Part shown: one piece after another, positions 23,050 to 36,183 of the stretch
Layout: every line of letters starts with the position of its first letter
Position numbering within the stretch: position 1 is the stretch's first letter
DNA from: Vitellaria paradoxa
Lineage: Eukaryota > Streptophyta > Magnoliopsida > Ericales > Sapotaceae
NCBI GenBank assembly: GCA_019916065.1
Contig: CM034240.1
Span: 36,569,389-36,633,388, forward strand
Length of the DNA stretch: 64,000 nucleotides
Direction of reading: 5' to 3'
Made by a program: the position numbers and the translations under genes
The notes under the pieces: generated by a model
The model's input: the letters and a program-made list of their open reading frames with translations, nothing else
Databases searched by the model: none
What the model was told of the DNA's origin: nothing

Positions 23050-23540
23050 AATAAATGAGCTACAAACCAATATGATTCTAAGTCTCTGACAAATCAGAAC
23101 TTAATTAAATTGAATCAATATTCTTAAACAAACGGCAAGTGGGAGAATTGCCCCTACGCAATCCTTGAAATAAAAAGTGATAAAATAGCCAATATATATA
23201 TATAAGATCAATTTAGAGTCGATTATATAAAAGCTAATTTAAATAATAAATACTTGCTCAAAGTCAACAAAAACCTTAATATCAAGCAAAACCTTAATAA
23301 ATAAGCTATAGACAAATATGATTCTAAGTCTCTGACAAATCAGAACTTAATAAAATTGAATAAATATTCTTAAACAAGCGGCAAGTGGGAGAATTGGCCC
23401 TCCCCCAATCCTTGAAATAAAAGGTGATATAAAATAGCAAGATCAATTTAGAGTCAATTATATAAAAGCTAATTTGAATAATAAAATTTAGTTGTACTTG
23501 CTCAAAGTTAACAAAAACCTTAATACCAACCAATTGGTGA
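23050..23540 (+). repeat. Tandem duplication, 246-bp unit, in PP2A pseudogene intron 1
   Basis: Two adjacent copies share ATATGATTCTAAGTCTCTGAC, CGGCAAGTGGGAGAATTG, CAATCCTTGAAATAAAA, AGATCAATTTAGAGTC and CTTGCTCAAAGT(C/T)AACAAAA. The landmark AGTCTCTGAC lies at 23081 and 23327. The copies differ by scattered substitutions and a short TA-repeat indel. Confidence 0.85.
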
Positions 23541-24271
23541 TGGTTACTTTATTTCATTTTTAATTATGACTGCATATTTTATTCCATCTAATCAGTGCAA
23601 TTGGGCCTAATAATCTGTCCAATGATGCATTAGTTGGTCTTGGCTGCAACCATTCATATATTTTTCCCCCCTAAACAAAGCGATCTTTGATGGCTAGAGG
23701 TATTAAATGTTTTTTCATACGAAACTAGAACTACAGGTAGGGCCAATTTCAAATTAGATGAGTACACTGTACATCTAAGATGGTTTGCCATGTGTGTATA
23801 CCAACAAGTTAATTCACTCAAGTTGAGGGCAAGAAACGGAAAAGAGGAGCCATTAGTTGAGGCATGAGGCATTGAGAAATGAGGATAGACACAATGACCT
23901 CTAATTCCATGGAGGATATGATCATATGATAAAAATAGGGTCAAATGCTAGAATGAATTGTATTCGCAACTATAATAGTTGCATTTGCTGAGCTTCATTG
24001 TGTTTGTTAGGTTTTGGTGTGGACCCATTTTATATAATGTGTCCTTTGAATTGAGTTGATATCTTTTCTTGATAGGATGTTCCTTTTTGTCATCTTTTTT
24101 TAGTCATTAGAGCGGTTTCCATTTTTCCTAATTTTGTTGCTTGGCCTATAATTTACCAATGGAAATTTTTTTTCTTCCAATTGATAGGGTCCAAGTTGGT
24201 TATCCCTAGTCCCAATCAACTATTGTATGTTCTTGTGGTACTGTTGAGCTATATTACATGAACTTTTCTAA

Positions 24272-24593
24272 GGCATGGTTTGGGAACCCAATTAGCTAAA
24301 AACAAAGCAAGCTATTTTTGCGTTTGGAAAGCCAAGCTAGCTACAGCTAAATTTGTATATTGATATTTATATCCTTGATACTTCAAAATATTTTCTAAAA
24401 TTACCTTTGAAGGCACAAATGCCCCAACTCCTCAAAATCTGAAAGAATGGGTCGACCCACCGATTTAGAGGGGTCGACCCCTCTCTGGAAGTATGACCAA
24501 GGGTAATCTGGTAATTTTAAAAAGATGGTGAAATAGCTGCTACAGTGTTGCTACAAAATAGCCGATTATTAGCCGGGGTTCCCAAACAGCACC
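24272..24593. mobile_element. PIF/Harbinger-type MITE in PP2A pseudogene intron 1
   Basis: 322 bp. Ends GGCATGGTTTGGGAACCC and, from the right, GGTGCTGTTTGGGAACCC. TAA is duplicated at 24269-24271 and 24594-24596. The interior carries a palindromic GGGTCGACCC pair (about 24450-24482) and AGCTA-rich segments near both ends. Confidence 0.82.
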
Positions 24594-24605
24594 TAAATGT
24601 ATGAT

Positions 24606-24920
24606 GTATCTTTGTTGGATACTTGATATTTGGATAAGGACATTTGGGTAAGGGTATGATATGTATAATTGGATATCCCTGTAAAACATATTTAGTAATT
24701 TAATTTTATCACATAATTATTTATATAAATTATATTTTATGAATAAAAGACTATAATGGAATCTTGTAAATACCATATTATCGTATAAAGTAAAATAATT
24801 ATATTAAATATATGAATATTTTCCCGTATCCTTGAACTAGAGAATTAATGGATCCAACTCTTAGACACAGACACGAACCTATATTTACATCTGACACCCG
24901 TACCCAAGTCCATGTGACAT
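24606..24920 (+). repeat. Dispersed repeat family D, copy 1
   Basis: Shares TACTTGATATTTGGATAAGGACA, GGGTAAGGGTATGATATGT, AATTGGATATCC and CACATAATTAT with copies at 30598-30850 and 54752-54975, and AAGTCCATGTGACATAG with the 30598 copy. Family unknown; no termini defined. Confidence 0.6.
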
Positions 24921-24926
24921 AGCTAT

Positions 24927-25449
24927 TGACGTAGTGGTGGGACGTTTGCGAAATATCGTTCTCGAGTACGATAAAATGTTTGTGAATTCACAAGAACACG
25001 ACGTTAAATATACAAACACCAAAAGAGAGAACACAAAGTTATAATTAATTTGATTTTATCGATAAAATTGAATGAATAAAATTGATTACAAAAGATCCTA
25101 TTTGTAAATAAAATAAAGCTGATCCTATACTTTATGGAAAACGGTTTCTGAACTCTCTAGTAGTGTTTTCCTATTCTAAGTTTGAAAATAAATGTAATCT
25201 AAGTCTCAAAGTTATTACAATATGGTATTTGGCACAAAAATAAAGACAAATAATAAAATTAAAATACTTAAAATAAACCTAATTTAATTTAATGGGATTT
25301 CTTAACTAGTTTAGGAATCCTTAATCCTATTGCCTACATGGTAAGAATGGGGCTTTGAGCCCACAAGAATGAAATAATAATTATCCTACTAAATATCTAA
25401 ATATTCATAATCTAAGTTGGAATAAAATATATAATCTCATTCTGCATCA
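24927..25449. mobile_element. Solo LTR with 5-bp target duplication
   Basis: 523 bp starting TGACGTAG and ending CTGCATCA, so the inverted ends are TGACGTAG/TGATGCAG. It is flanked by GCTAT at 24922-24926 and 25450-25454. No internal domain is present, as expected after LTR-LTR recombination. It lies 79 bp before exon 2 of the PP2A pseudogene. Confidence 0.78.
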
Positions 25450-25497
25450 GCTATTGGGCTTTTCATGTTAAGATGCCACATGTTAACCGTTTCTTCG

Positions 25498-25513
25498 CCC
25501 CCCCCCCCCCCCC
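25498..25513 (+). repeat. 16-base poly(C) run
   Basis: Lies just upstream of the exon 2 splice acceptor of the PP2A pseudogene. One of eight G or C homopolymers of 10 bases or more in the window. Confidence 0.9.
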
Positions 25514-25533
25514 TTCTTTGGGATACAGATTGA

Positions 25534-25644
<111 letters not shown>

Positions 25645-26678
25645 TAAGGTCTCCATGCTCCTCAAATCTTATTGTATTAAACTGCAATTTTAATATCTTT
25701 GTTAGACATAAATGATTTACTCCCTATTTGTTAATAGCTAATGCCAATGCTACTTCATCGTTTTGTTAAAAAATGACTCTTTAAGCAATTGAATCTTCAA
25801 AGGGGTAATCTTTGTCATTATGGCATTATATTACAATGTAATTTAGACTTGCACTTCAAAAAAAAAAACAAAAAAAAAGAATAGACAAGGTCATTTTAGA
25901 TGTAGTTAAAAGTATTGTGATGTATTAGCTTTATGGTTTTGTGAATGTGCATTTTGTGTGTGTGCGTGTGTGTGTGAGAGAGAGGGAGAGTGAGTGAGTG
26001 AAAGAAGGGGGGGGGGGAGAGAGACGGGGGGTTTGTTTTCAAATTGAAGTCACACATTCATCCCACACAAGTGCTCGTTGAACTCATATACAGTGGAAGT
26101 TAACAGTGATCGATTTTTGATTTATAATATCTTTTGAGATGGATATATTACGAAGATGGATATGTGGAGTACGGGGTATTGTGTGCTAAGAAATGGGATG
26201 TTTCATATGCATTATAGCTTAGACACCCTTTAGGGTACATGAAATTTTGGGAAGAAAAATGTTGAAAACAATAGAAAGCATTGTGAAAATGTGGAAATAT
26301 TCAATTAGGTGATGGAACTAGGGGTGTATCAGTGAACCTAAAATATGATCCGATATGATGTTATAGGTTTGGTTTAGCTCATGTAGAAATCGATGCAGTT
26401 TTCAGTTCCAAAAATGAAAGAACTAAAATTATCAGTTCAATTTCTGGTATTTAAGGACAGGACTGGACCTGATTTCTAATTAGCATGTCTCTTCCTAATT
26501 ATGTGACCAATTATTTTCTCTCTTTCATGAATCCAAGGGCATGTTGGTTGTCCTCCCCAATCATCTCTCTCTACAATATTTTCTCTCTCTAAAATCTCTG
26601 AAAGTCTCTCACTACTCCAATTGTGTTTCTAGGGTGCTGCTGTAATCAGCACTCATAGGAATAACTATTCATCACTAA

Positions 26679-27625
26679 GGGCCCGTTTGACAACGCTATC
26701 GTTTATTTTTTCTAAAATGAAAACTGAAACTGCGTTTGGAAATGTAAGTTTGTTTATAATTATTAATTTTTTATTTTAGAAAATATTTAATTTTATTAGT
26801 TTTAAAATTTTAATAAAACTTAATAAAATATATTTTATATTAAATTAATTTAATTAATATAATTAATTAAATTAATACAGTAAATTATTTACTAAAATCA
26901 TTTAATTCAATAAATACAAAATATATTAAATTATATTATTTATTAAAAATAATTTAATAAAATATATTTCATATTAAATAAATAATTAAATTAGATTAAT
27001 TATTAAATTAAATTATTTATTTTTAAATTAATTAAATTCATTTAATTATTTATTAAAATAATTGAATAAAATATATTTTATATAAATTAAATTAATTAAA
27101 TCATAAATAATTTAATTTAATTATGATATTTATTTAAAATAATTTAATGATAATTATTAAATTAAATTAAATTAAATTAAAAATTAATGTAATTTAATTA
27201 TTGAATTAAATAAATTAATTATGATATTTATTTTAGATAATTTAGCAATAATTAATTATTAAATTAAATTAATTAATTTAGTTTTATTATTTATTACAAA
27301 AAATTTATATTAATTTATATAATTAATTTAATTTATTAAATTTAATTATATTATTTATTAAAATAACTTATATTAATAAAATATTTGAATAAAATAATTT
27401 ATTTTTATGTAATGTAACAAAAATGACAAAGTTTTAAAATTAACAAAATATTGGCAACAGAAAAGAAAACCAAAGTAAAAACACATTTTTTCTGTTTATG
27501 TTTTCATTTATTTTGGAAACAAAAAAACATAAACATGTTTATCAAATATGTTTCTGTTGCTAGTTTACAAAATTTTGAAAACATAAATAGAAAAACAGAA
27601 AAAGAAAACGTTACCAAACGGGGCC
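26679..27625. mobile_element. PIF/Harbinger-type MITE with an almost pure A/T core
   Basis: 947 bp. Ends GGGCCCGTTTGACAACG and, from the right, GGCCCCGTTTGGTAACG. TAA is duplicated at 26676-26678 and 27626-27628. The core (about 26755-27420) is nearly all A and T in TTAATTAAAT-type units. The subterminal parts (TTTTCTAAAATGAAAAC / GTTTTGAAAACATAAA) resemble the element at 51008-51796. Confidence 0.8.
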
Positions 27626-27628
27626 TAA

Positions 27629-29690
27629 ATAATGCATTGCAATGGTGGCCACATTCAGCTAATATCCTTTGTCATCTTGTGAGAAGGTGTAGTGGTTTCA
27701 CTTTACCAATGGAGAGAGGAAGGACGACAATAGCGTCTAGGTGAGGATATGGAGGTCAAAAAATCAAATCTCTCATTTTGATTCGTAAACCTATCTCTCT
27801 GCTAAAACGCATTCGAATTTGAATGGGGGTTACAAAGCTGATGACAATTATGTTTAATCATGCTTCAAAGTCACGGTGTCAGCCGTTGTATCGCCCCGAG
27901 AATTTTTTATGCAATCACGGTGTCATGTCGCGGTATCAGCGATACGCAATTTTTTGTATTATTTAGTTTAAAAAAATTCAAAAGAATCAATGAAAATTTC
28001 AAAACAATCTAGATAATAAAATTATTATATTACATGACCAAATGTATATTGACTATTTTATTAAACCTTAGATAAACTATTTATAACATGCAAATGAGCT
28101 AATTTTGCACTAATGATATTATTGATAAACCACATATTATATGGTCAATATAATTCAAATAAACATACAAGTCAATCCGAAGGCATATGAAAAATTCAAA
28201 TAAATAGTATTTTATTTAATTTTAGTCACAATAATTAATAATTCATATTATATTTAATATAAAATTAAAAAACCTTGCTACATTTTAAGAATGTAATAAT
28301 TTTTTTTACTATATATTCATCAATTTAAAAAATTAAAAATGAAATTCATATAAAAAGGAAAACAAAACAAAAGAAAACAAAAACAAAATAGATCTGATGG
28401 GGGAGGTTGAAGTTTTGAGGAAGGGAGGGAGGCAGTGGCATTGCAATGACGAGGTGGCGATGCTCTGACAGTGACATCAGACGGTGATGATGCTACAACG
28501 AGGTGAACTTGCAAACGGCTGCTAGCACAAACACGAAGGTGGATCAGTTTGTGATTGCGATGCAAAGACAAACCATCAGCGGGACACGGTTGTGATTTGC
28601 GAAGGTCAGATATATCTCTCATCGTGAAGTCCAGATCTGAAGGTCAGATGCTTTTTCTCTTTTATTTTTTCCTCAGCGAGATTTTGTCCCTCTCGTTGAT
28701 ATCTCGCTTTTGTTTCTCCATGTCTCGGTGTATCACCAAGATATCGGCTCGTCGCATTTGAGACAATGTGAGTTGAATACTTTCAGCGATTTTCTTGGAC
28801 AAGGGCAGAAATTTCAGTGCAGTCTTCCTTGATACTGATCTGAGATGTTGAGATATTGGTCGCCTTGGACAATAGTTTGAACCATGGTACTAATTGACAA
28901 CTTGGGGCTCGGCAAATCTAGTCTAATCTTTAGATTTTCCAATAACGTCCAATAGTGTTGTGGAGTTTTCTATCAAACAGCTCAATCACCGCATGCCCTT
29001 TGTTCCCTATTCTATTGAACATAACTCGAAATTGATTTGTTCCAATATCAGTTCAGTTCCATTCCAAATCTGGAACCAAACCGCTCCAACTCTTATACAC
29101 CCCTAGCTGAGCATCATAAAATATTTTTGAAGTTATTTTTGCATGCACTCGTGTTAGTAAGGAAGGAATTGCAAGAGGAAGAGTGTACAAATATTGTATG
29201 CAAACATTTTGAACATGTTATGCTATTATGTTATACTATGGGATTAAAATATCACACCAGTGACTTACCAGGGTAAAGAATAATCGAACAAATAAACTTG
29301 CAACCAATATCTATCTGTACCGGGTACTAAAATTATTGCTTTCTGCAAAAACTCTGTGGTCAGACGTGGTTTCAATAGCATTTAAAAGTGGTAACTCAAC
29401 TCTAGCATCCAAAACAAAACACAATGTAAATTAGTAGGGTAAGCCAGTAGTTGATGATTTTCATGTGTGACAGAAACAACATTTTTAAGCCAATAGCATT
29501 TGCTTCTTTAAGCTTTGAGTGTTTGTCATATACATCACAGGCATTAGTGGTTATGACTAAAGCTATAAAGCCCATGCCAGAAATGTCTCTGAACATGCAT
29601 GATGAATGTGATGTGGGCTTTGCCTCACTATTTCTAATTATTTGTGTTCAACAACAAATAAAATATTATGTGAAAGGACATGTGGTTCCT
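27629..29690. other. PP2A pseudogene intron 2, no gene seen
   Basis: Mixed AT-rich DNA. 28380-28760 is GC-richer and gives a minus-strand open segment of 100 codons that I do not recognise; it could be LTR-type debris. Confidence 0.35.
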
Positions 29691-29699
29691 AATTATATA

Positions 29700-29790
29700 G
29701 CAGGGTCTAGGAGAGGGTTTACGTAGGTAGTCTTACCCCAACCCCCTGCAGTGGAGAGGATGATTCCTTGACTTCAAATTGAGCCATTGA
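29700..29790 (+). mobile_element. SINE-like relic
   Basis: GGGTCTAGGAGAGGGTTTACG, AGTCTTACCCCAACCCC and GTGGAGAGGATGATTCC in this order resemble the 3' half of a common plant SINE type (as in Solanaceae: 'TACGCAGACCTTACCCCTACC..GGTAGAGAGGCTGTTTCC'). 5' end and target duplication not found. Confidence 0.45.
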
Positions 29791-30048
29791 TTTGGAGGAC
29801 TTGCATTTAGCAACAATGGAAGACCAAGGAACAAGATATTGTTTACTTCCATGAAACACAGTCCATTCTAAGCGACTTAAATGAAACAATAGTAGAATAA
29901 TAATTGTAATATTTCCTTTGTAATGTAGTTAAACACACCAAAATACAGTAGCATATGGTAAAAGATGAAGTTATTTAGTTAATCTACTCTTAGGTTTTCA
30001 TATGTTTGGATATATTCTAATTTATACTTCTAAGGTTTATGTGTATTA

Positions 30049-30201
30049 TAAGCCCACACGAGGGCAGTTCAACAGTAAGATCTTTATTAATTGAGATAGA
30101 GGTCAGTTCGAACTCGTTCGGCGTTAATTAGCTCTTCGTTGGATGGGTCAGGAGCTCTACGGCATTAAACCTACCGAAGGTGTGGATACTGGATACTTCT
30201 A
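30049..30201 (+). mobile_element. tRNA-derived SINE-like element with poly(A) tail
   Basis: A box-B-like GGTCAGTTCGAACTC lies at about 30112-30126, with a possible box A (GGGCAGTTCAACAG) 50 bp upstream. The unit ends in a run of 14 A bases at about 30207-30220. The 5' end is approximate and I could not define the target duplication. Confidence 0.5.
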
Positions 30202-30597
30202 GTGTTAAAAAAAAAAAAAAGAAGTCTATATATACTATATATTTTGTTGCTATTCGAGCATTTTGGAAATGTCACATCTCCGTGATTGCTAAAATAACCC
30301 ACCAAAGTGAACTTTTAATCTTTGTTGAAAGGCCATAATTATGATTTATGGTAAAATCACAAGTTGACTTGAATTGACTGACATGGAAATTTGTAAAAAG
30401 AGGGAGCAATGCATAGAATCCTTTCATGATTTCACACTGATTATGGGCAATGATACATGTAAACTAAAAGATGACACATTCAACTTATTCCGTCTTTTGA
30501 CAAAATTGAGGTCTTATATTGGTTACATCTTGACATTTTTACTTTATTTTTATCATTTCTAATTAGAAAAAGATCTTCAAATAGTAATCAAGTTACA

Positions 30598-30850
30598 TGG
30601 ACTCTTGTGTCAGATACTTGACACTTGGACTAGGACACTTGGTAAGGGTATTGTATATGTGTAACAACATAATTAGATATTCATATAAACATTTTTAATA
30701 ATTCAATTTTAACACATAATTTTGCATAAAAAATATATTTTATGCATGAAATACTCTAATGAAACCTTGTTAATAACATATTATCCTATAAAATAAAATA
30801 ATTATTTTAAATGTATATATATTATGCAAGTCCATGTAGCATAGAATAGT
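30598..30850 (+). repeat. Dispersed repeat family D, copy 2
   Basis: Shares ATACTTGACACTTGGA, AGGACACTTGGTAAGGGTAT, AATTAGATATTCATATAAA, TTTTAACACATAATT and GCATGAAATACTCTAA with copies at 24606 and 54752. Confidence 0.6.
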
Positions 30851-30902
30851 AAGATTGTGCATATTCTGGGCTTTCCTAATTGCCATGATCTTGAATTATT
30901 AG

Positions 30903-31094
<192 letters not shown>

Positions 31095-31139
31095 TGATTT
31101 CCTTTGATATTATCTGACAATCATTTTTTCACCTTGTAG

Positions 31140-31250
<111 letters not shown>

Positions 31251-32213
31251 TAGTTTCCGATTCAGTGGTTTTTTTTTACTATATAACTTATTTTTCATGC
31301 ATACAATACACATGCGAAAACATTTAGCCATGTTGTTTTGCCTATCATTTTTGATGATTTATATACGTTGAATGGCTGAACCATTCACTCTTTCTATGTG
31401 CTCCATATCAGTTTTCAAATTGTAAGATTGAGTGGGATTCTGGTCAAAGATAGTATCATTATAATATGACAATAGTTTTGATTTCCTCATATTTTAGTTT
31501 ATTCTTCTTGACAACATATATATACGTGTTTTGATGTGAAGTGCATCACTGGTTCATGTTTCCTTGGGTCTTGTAGGTTCGGCATTCATGAGTTTTTTGT
31601 GTGAAATCTAAAGGAAATTTGGTGTAGTTTAAATCAGAGACTCTTGACGATGAGACACTTTAGTTTGCTGATGCTTGGGTCCTTCAAAGAAAAGCTAATT
31701 TAAATTACAGTACTGAATTTCAATGAAAAATGTGAATTGAAAAAGGTAAGCTTTGAAGCCGTAGCTTGCTGGTTTTTCCATCATCCAGTCCACAACAAAT
31801 CAAATGAAACCTGGCGAAAAGGAAGGGAACACAGACAAAAATCACCCGCCATGCACACTGTTGTGGCAGTATATTCTATGGCCTGTGTTGAGCAATGATG
31901 TTAGTCATTGCTCTGTCAATCATAATCGCTTTGATATTGGGGTTCCCTGCCACCGAACGTCATGCAGAAATAATGCATGGGATTTCAGTTTGAAAGCGTA
32001 ATTCGTGTATGATTGATCTGTCTTCCTAGTTAACGCTTTGTCAAGAGTATGTGATATCGTCCCACAGGTTATGCATTTTTTAACTGATTCCCTCTGCGAA
32101 TCCCACTCCAAGAAGGGGGGGGGGGGGGGAATGGGGTTATTTGAAGTAGATGTACTGATGCCTACCTTTTCAGTCTTTATTCATTTCTAATTTCCTTCTG
32201 TTGTATGGGATAA

Positions 32214-32450
<237 letters not shown>

Positions 32451-32675
32451 TAAATATTTATGGGGTTTGGTTTCTTAAAATTTTACTTCTTTGTTTATAG
32501 GATTACAATGTTGTTACGGTGTTTAGCGCACCAAATTACTGCTATTATCGTGGCAATATGGCTGCAATACTTGAGATTGGGGAAAATATGGATCAGAGTT
32601 TCCTACAATTTGACCCGGCTCCTTCGTCAGATCGGACCCGACTCCACACGTAGGACACCAGACTATTTTTTATAA

Positions 32676-34330
32676 TCTCCATACCGCACCCCTCATCAAC
32701 AATTCTTCCTTCGTGTGTGATTTTTTTTTTTTTTTTTTTTTTTTTGGGTAGAGTTTTTAAAGAAAAACGATTTTGGTGTTTGTTGAGCTAAAAAATGGAA
32801 AGCAATTGTCGATTTTATAAATTTCTTTTGCTTTATTTGGAGCTGTCCCTTGCATTCATTTTGAAGGAATACTTTGGTAGTTTTTGTCATGCGGTTGCTT
32901 TCGTATTGTATTCTGGAAGTTGAACAAATGTTAAAATGTTGCATTGGATGACTTACTTCTGTTCAGAAATTGCCTTATTAAAAGAAGCAGCTTTTGTTGG
33001 GTGGCGTTGTTAATCATTTTCTTACGTTATGTATGCAAGTAATCCGTGGGCATCTCTTGTTATATGTTGAACACTTGTGCTGGCGGAGATGTTTCAGAAA
33101 GATTAGCAGCGAACAAGACAACTGGTCTTATGCAACATTTTGACAGCCCCACCAAAAGGGACAGTGGACCCTCCAACCAAAGGAACAATGCCCAATATGT
33201 GAAAACTGAACGTGTGGCATAATGGATTGGCAATATTAGAGATTGCAACAAGGGCGGTAAAGCGGGTAACCCGATCCAGTTCTATCTAAATATATTCTAT
33301 CCTATCATGACGGAGATGGAAGAGAGAAAAATTAAAATCCAATCGAGTTTGAGGTTAAGGTGGGGTTACGGCAAAATCTCCTCCCCTTGTGATCAAGTTT
33401 AAAAATTTTTGAAAAAAATTTACTAATCCAATGTTTGTTTTTAATATTTTGTTAATTTATATATAACTAGGTATAACCTGTGCTTACGACACTCGGAACA
33501 GAATTAGTATTAAGTTTTTTATATAGTCTAAGCTCTGGACAAAAAGGACAAAAAGTACAAATAAGAAAAATTATGATAATTTATGAGTTTCAATTTTTTA
33601 AATTTTAGACAATTCATACATGTGTTTTGGTCTTGCTTTTTTTAATTAATTTTTGATAAGCACTACAAAAGAAAATATAAATTATAGCACTTTAATTTGA
33701 AAGGTACAATTTCTTATAAATCATAATTGAGTGGAATTTAAATTAGCAGTTTTGATTAATTTGTATATGATATTCACTTTTGAAATATGATGAAATTTAT
33801 AATAAAATTATTTTGTGAGATAGATGATAACGATATCCACTAAAATAAGAAGTGAGTAGGAATTTAAAAATATAAAAATAATCTCAACGAAAGAAAAAAT
33901 AATTTTGAATCATTAAATCTTAGTTTGTGAGAGTGGTTTTTTTAAAAATTATTCTGTTTTATTATACGAGTATTTTTATTCTTTATTCTTTTAGAAAATA
34001 ACTAATCTGAATATATTTTATTTGCTGTTTCATTTTTAAAAACAAAATAATAGTGGTTTACGCATCTTACCGGGGGGTGGAGTGGAGCATTTGACGGGAT
34101 CTGTCGTAGGACGGGTGAGAAGTATTGCAAGGGGGAGGACAGTCCAGGAAAATTCTCTCTCCTTGTACTATTTTATCGTCGTCTCTAGTAATAATTTGAC
34201 TGAATAATAGTATAAACATATTAAAATATTTCATTTATTTTAAAATTAGATCCTCGATTTTGATATTAGTATATTTGTGTCATATTAAATTGATATTTGT
34301 GTCATATTTGCTATTTGTGTAATAATTTGA
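32676..34330. other. Intergenic DNA downstream of the PP2A pseudogene
   Basis: AT-rich with no gene. 33253-33300 (GCGGTAAAGCGGGTAACCCG) and 34070-34150 (GC-rich, GGGTGGAGTGGAGC..GGACGGGTGAG) may be the subterminal regions of one decayed transposon; no matching ends were confirmed. A motif TAACTAGGTATAACCTGTGC at 33466 resembles TTACTAGTTATTGCCCGTGC at 10339. Confidence 0.35.
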
Positions 34331-34351
34331 CTGAACATTATGCCTGTACAA

Positions 34352-34474
34352 GAGCATAACCTGTAACTCAGTGGTTTAAAGTCTCTCCTGTCCGCTCATG
34401 AATTGAGTTCGATTCTTTTCCCTCTCTCTTATATTAAAAAAAAAAAAAAAAACTTTACCCAAAAAAAAAAAAAA
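34352..34474 (+). mobile_element. tRNA-derived SINE with target duplication
   Basis: Box A TAACTCAGTGG (about 34364-34374) and box B GAGTTCGATTC (about 34406-34416) are spaced as in tRNA-derived SINEs. A poly(A)-rich tail follows. Direct repeats ATTATGCCTGTACAA (34337-34351) and ATTATACCCGTACAA (34475-34489) flank it, differing at two bases. Confidence 0.78.
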
Positions 34475-34489
34475 ATTATACCCGTACAA

Positions 34490-35352
34490 TTGCTACCCTG
34501 AGGATCAAAGGATGTGAAACCAAACCCTATTGAGAAAAATTAATTGATATATGCAGAAACAGGTGATCGGTTGATGGTACAAAAACTTTTGTACGGAAAA
34601 AAAAAAAAAAAGTCAACTTTGAAACTAAAACACTGCTATATATATATAAGCCACCTTTTATGTTCGTTGAAGAAGTTACATGCTCTCCCTACTCCACCTT
34701 CTGTAACATCGCCAACCATTGCCTCCTCACCCAATGTTCTGATCAATCTACCAGACCCATCAGTTTCGTGACGTTTCAAGTTTACAATCACGCGTTCGAA
34801 CCTGGTATGTGCAGAACTATTTGTCTTCAATTCTCTTGCCCTTTAATTTGACAAAAAAGATTTTCCATCATCACAGATTCATCACAATCTTCATCCCCCA
34901 GTTTGATAAAAGCTTTTAACATTTCTTTTTTAACACTCATAAGTCGGACACAAATTGGTTCCATTGCAGGTGAAAAACATGCTGGGGATGCCTGCAGCCG
35001 TGCACTATTGAAGCCATTTTGCCTGCAAAAGATTTGGTCAGTCATCAACTTGTTATTACAATTTGGAACGATATATATATATATATATATATGTATGCAT
35101 GTATAAACACTGTGTCTGCAATATGATTTTATTTCCAGTGGAAGGGTTGTGAAGGAGATGGGTAACAGAGATTACACATAGGAGAATGTCACACTCCATT
35201 TAGGTGAGACTTAGCACCCATCTAGATTCTTGTCTTTAAACTTAATTTAAGATGATTTAAATCCCTTTCTGCAGTTGAGGGGGCTCATTTCATCAAAAAG
35301 GAAAAACATAGTAGAGTTTACTGTTTGGTGTATTTCCTGGCCTTGCATGTAA
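34490..35352. other. Intergenic DNA, unassigned
   Basis: 34660-35050 is less AT-rich and has short open segments on both strands, possibly a decayed gene fragment; no family recognised. A (TA)n run lies at about 35073-35092. Confidence 0.3.
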
Positions 35353-35773
35353 GGCCCGGTTTGCTGGAGCATAAAAAACCACCTACCAACAAAATAAAAA
35401 AATAAAAAGCATAAAAAACCCAAAAAAAAAAAAAAAAAACCAAAATTTGGTGCTTGGTAAAACATTAAAAGCTGCTAATAATCCTATGTGGAAAGTTGCC
35501 AACAAACCAATTTTTACTAAATTTGCAATCATTTCACTTTTAAACTAACTCAAAAGTTACTAAAATTTTTACCAAATATACAAAAAAAAATTGTCAAAAG
35601 TTACTGACATTTTTTTTCTTTTTTTTTTTTTGGCTTAACCAAACACCTTAAAGTTGCCAAAAGCTACTAAAAAATGTCTATTTATCTTAGCAAACACACC
35701 AAAAATTTCACCTACCAACTTTTGCTAAAAAAGTACCAAAAGCTAGCTGAAAATCAAACATCCAAATGGAGCC
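35353..35773. mobile_element. PIF/Harbinger-type MITE
   Basis: 421 bp. Ends GGCCCGGTTTG and, from the right, GGCTCCATTTGGATG. TAA is duplicated at 35350-35352 and 35774-35776. The interior repeats CCAAAAGTTAC/AAAGTTGCCAA-type segments. Confidence 0.75.
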
Positions 35774-36183
35774 TAAATTAGGTGTTCAAACCGGTATGTA
35801 CACTGGGTTGCCCTTTTTTGTCTCTTCAAGTCACACAAATCATCAAAATTAGAGTGTTTAGTGACACAACTTGATGTTTCTGGTTAGTCCAAAAATGTCT
35901 CACTTATACCTTAAAAACTATAATTTCTTGAAAAAACATTACTCGAATGGGACAGGGAAGAAAAGCTCCATGAAGCCTCAACTCTGGGATTTCATTGCTT
36001 TTTCTTCCAAAGTGAGCAACATGTATACATACACCCTAACAAGTAAAACCTCTCGATTTTTCAGTATTACATGCATTTTCATGAATAATACTCGTCATCT
36101 TTGTGCAACAATGTATCAGCATAATCTGTTTGTATGTTATGCAAACAAATTCACACAACCCCTAATTACGGCATCTACTAACT

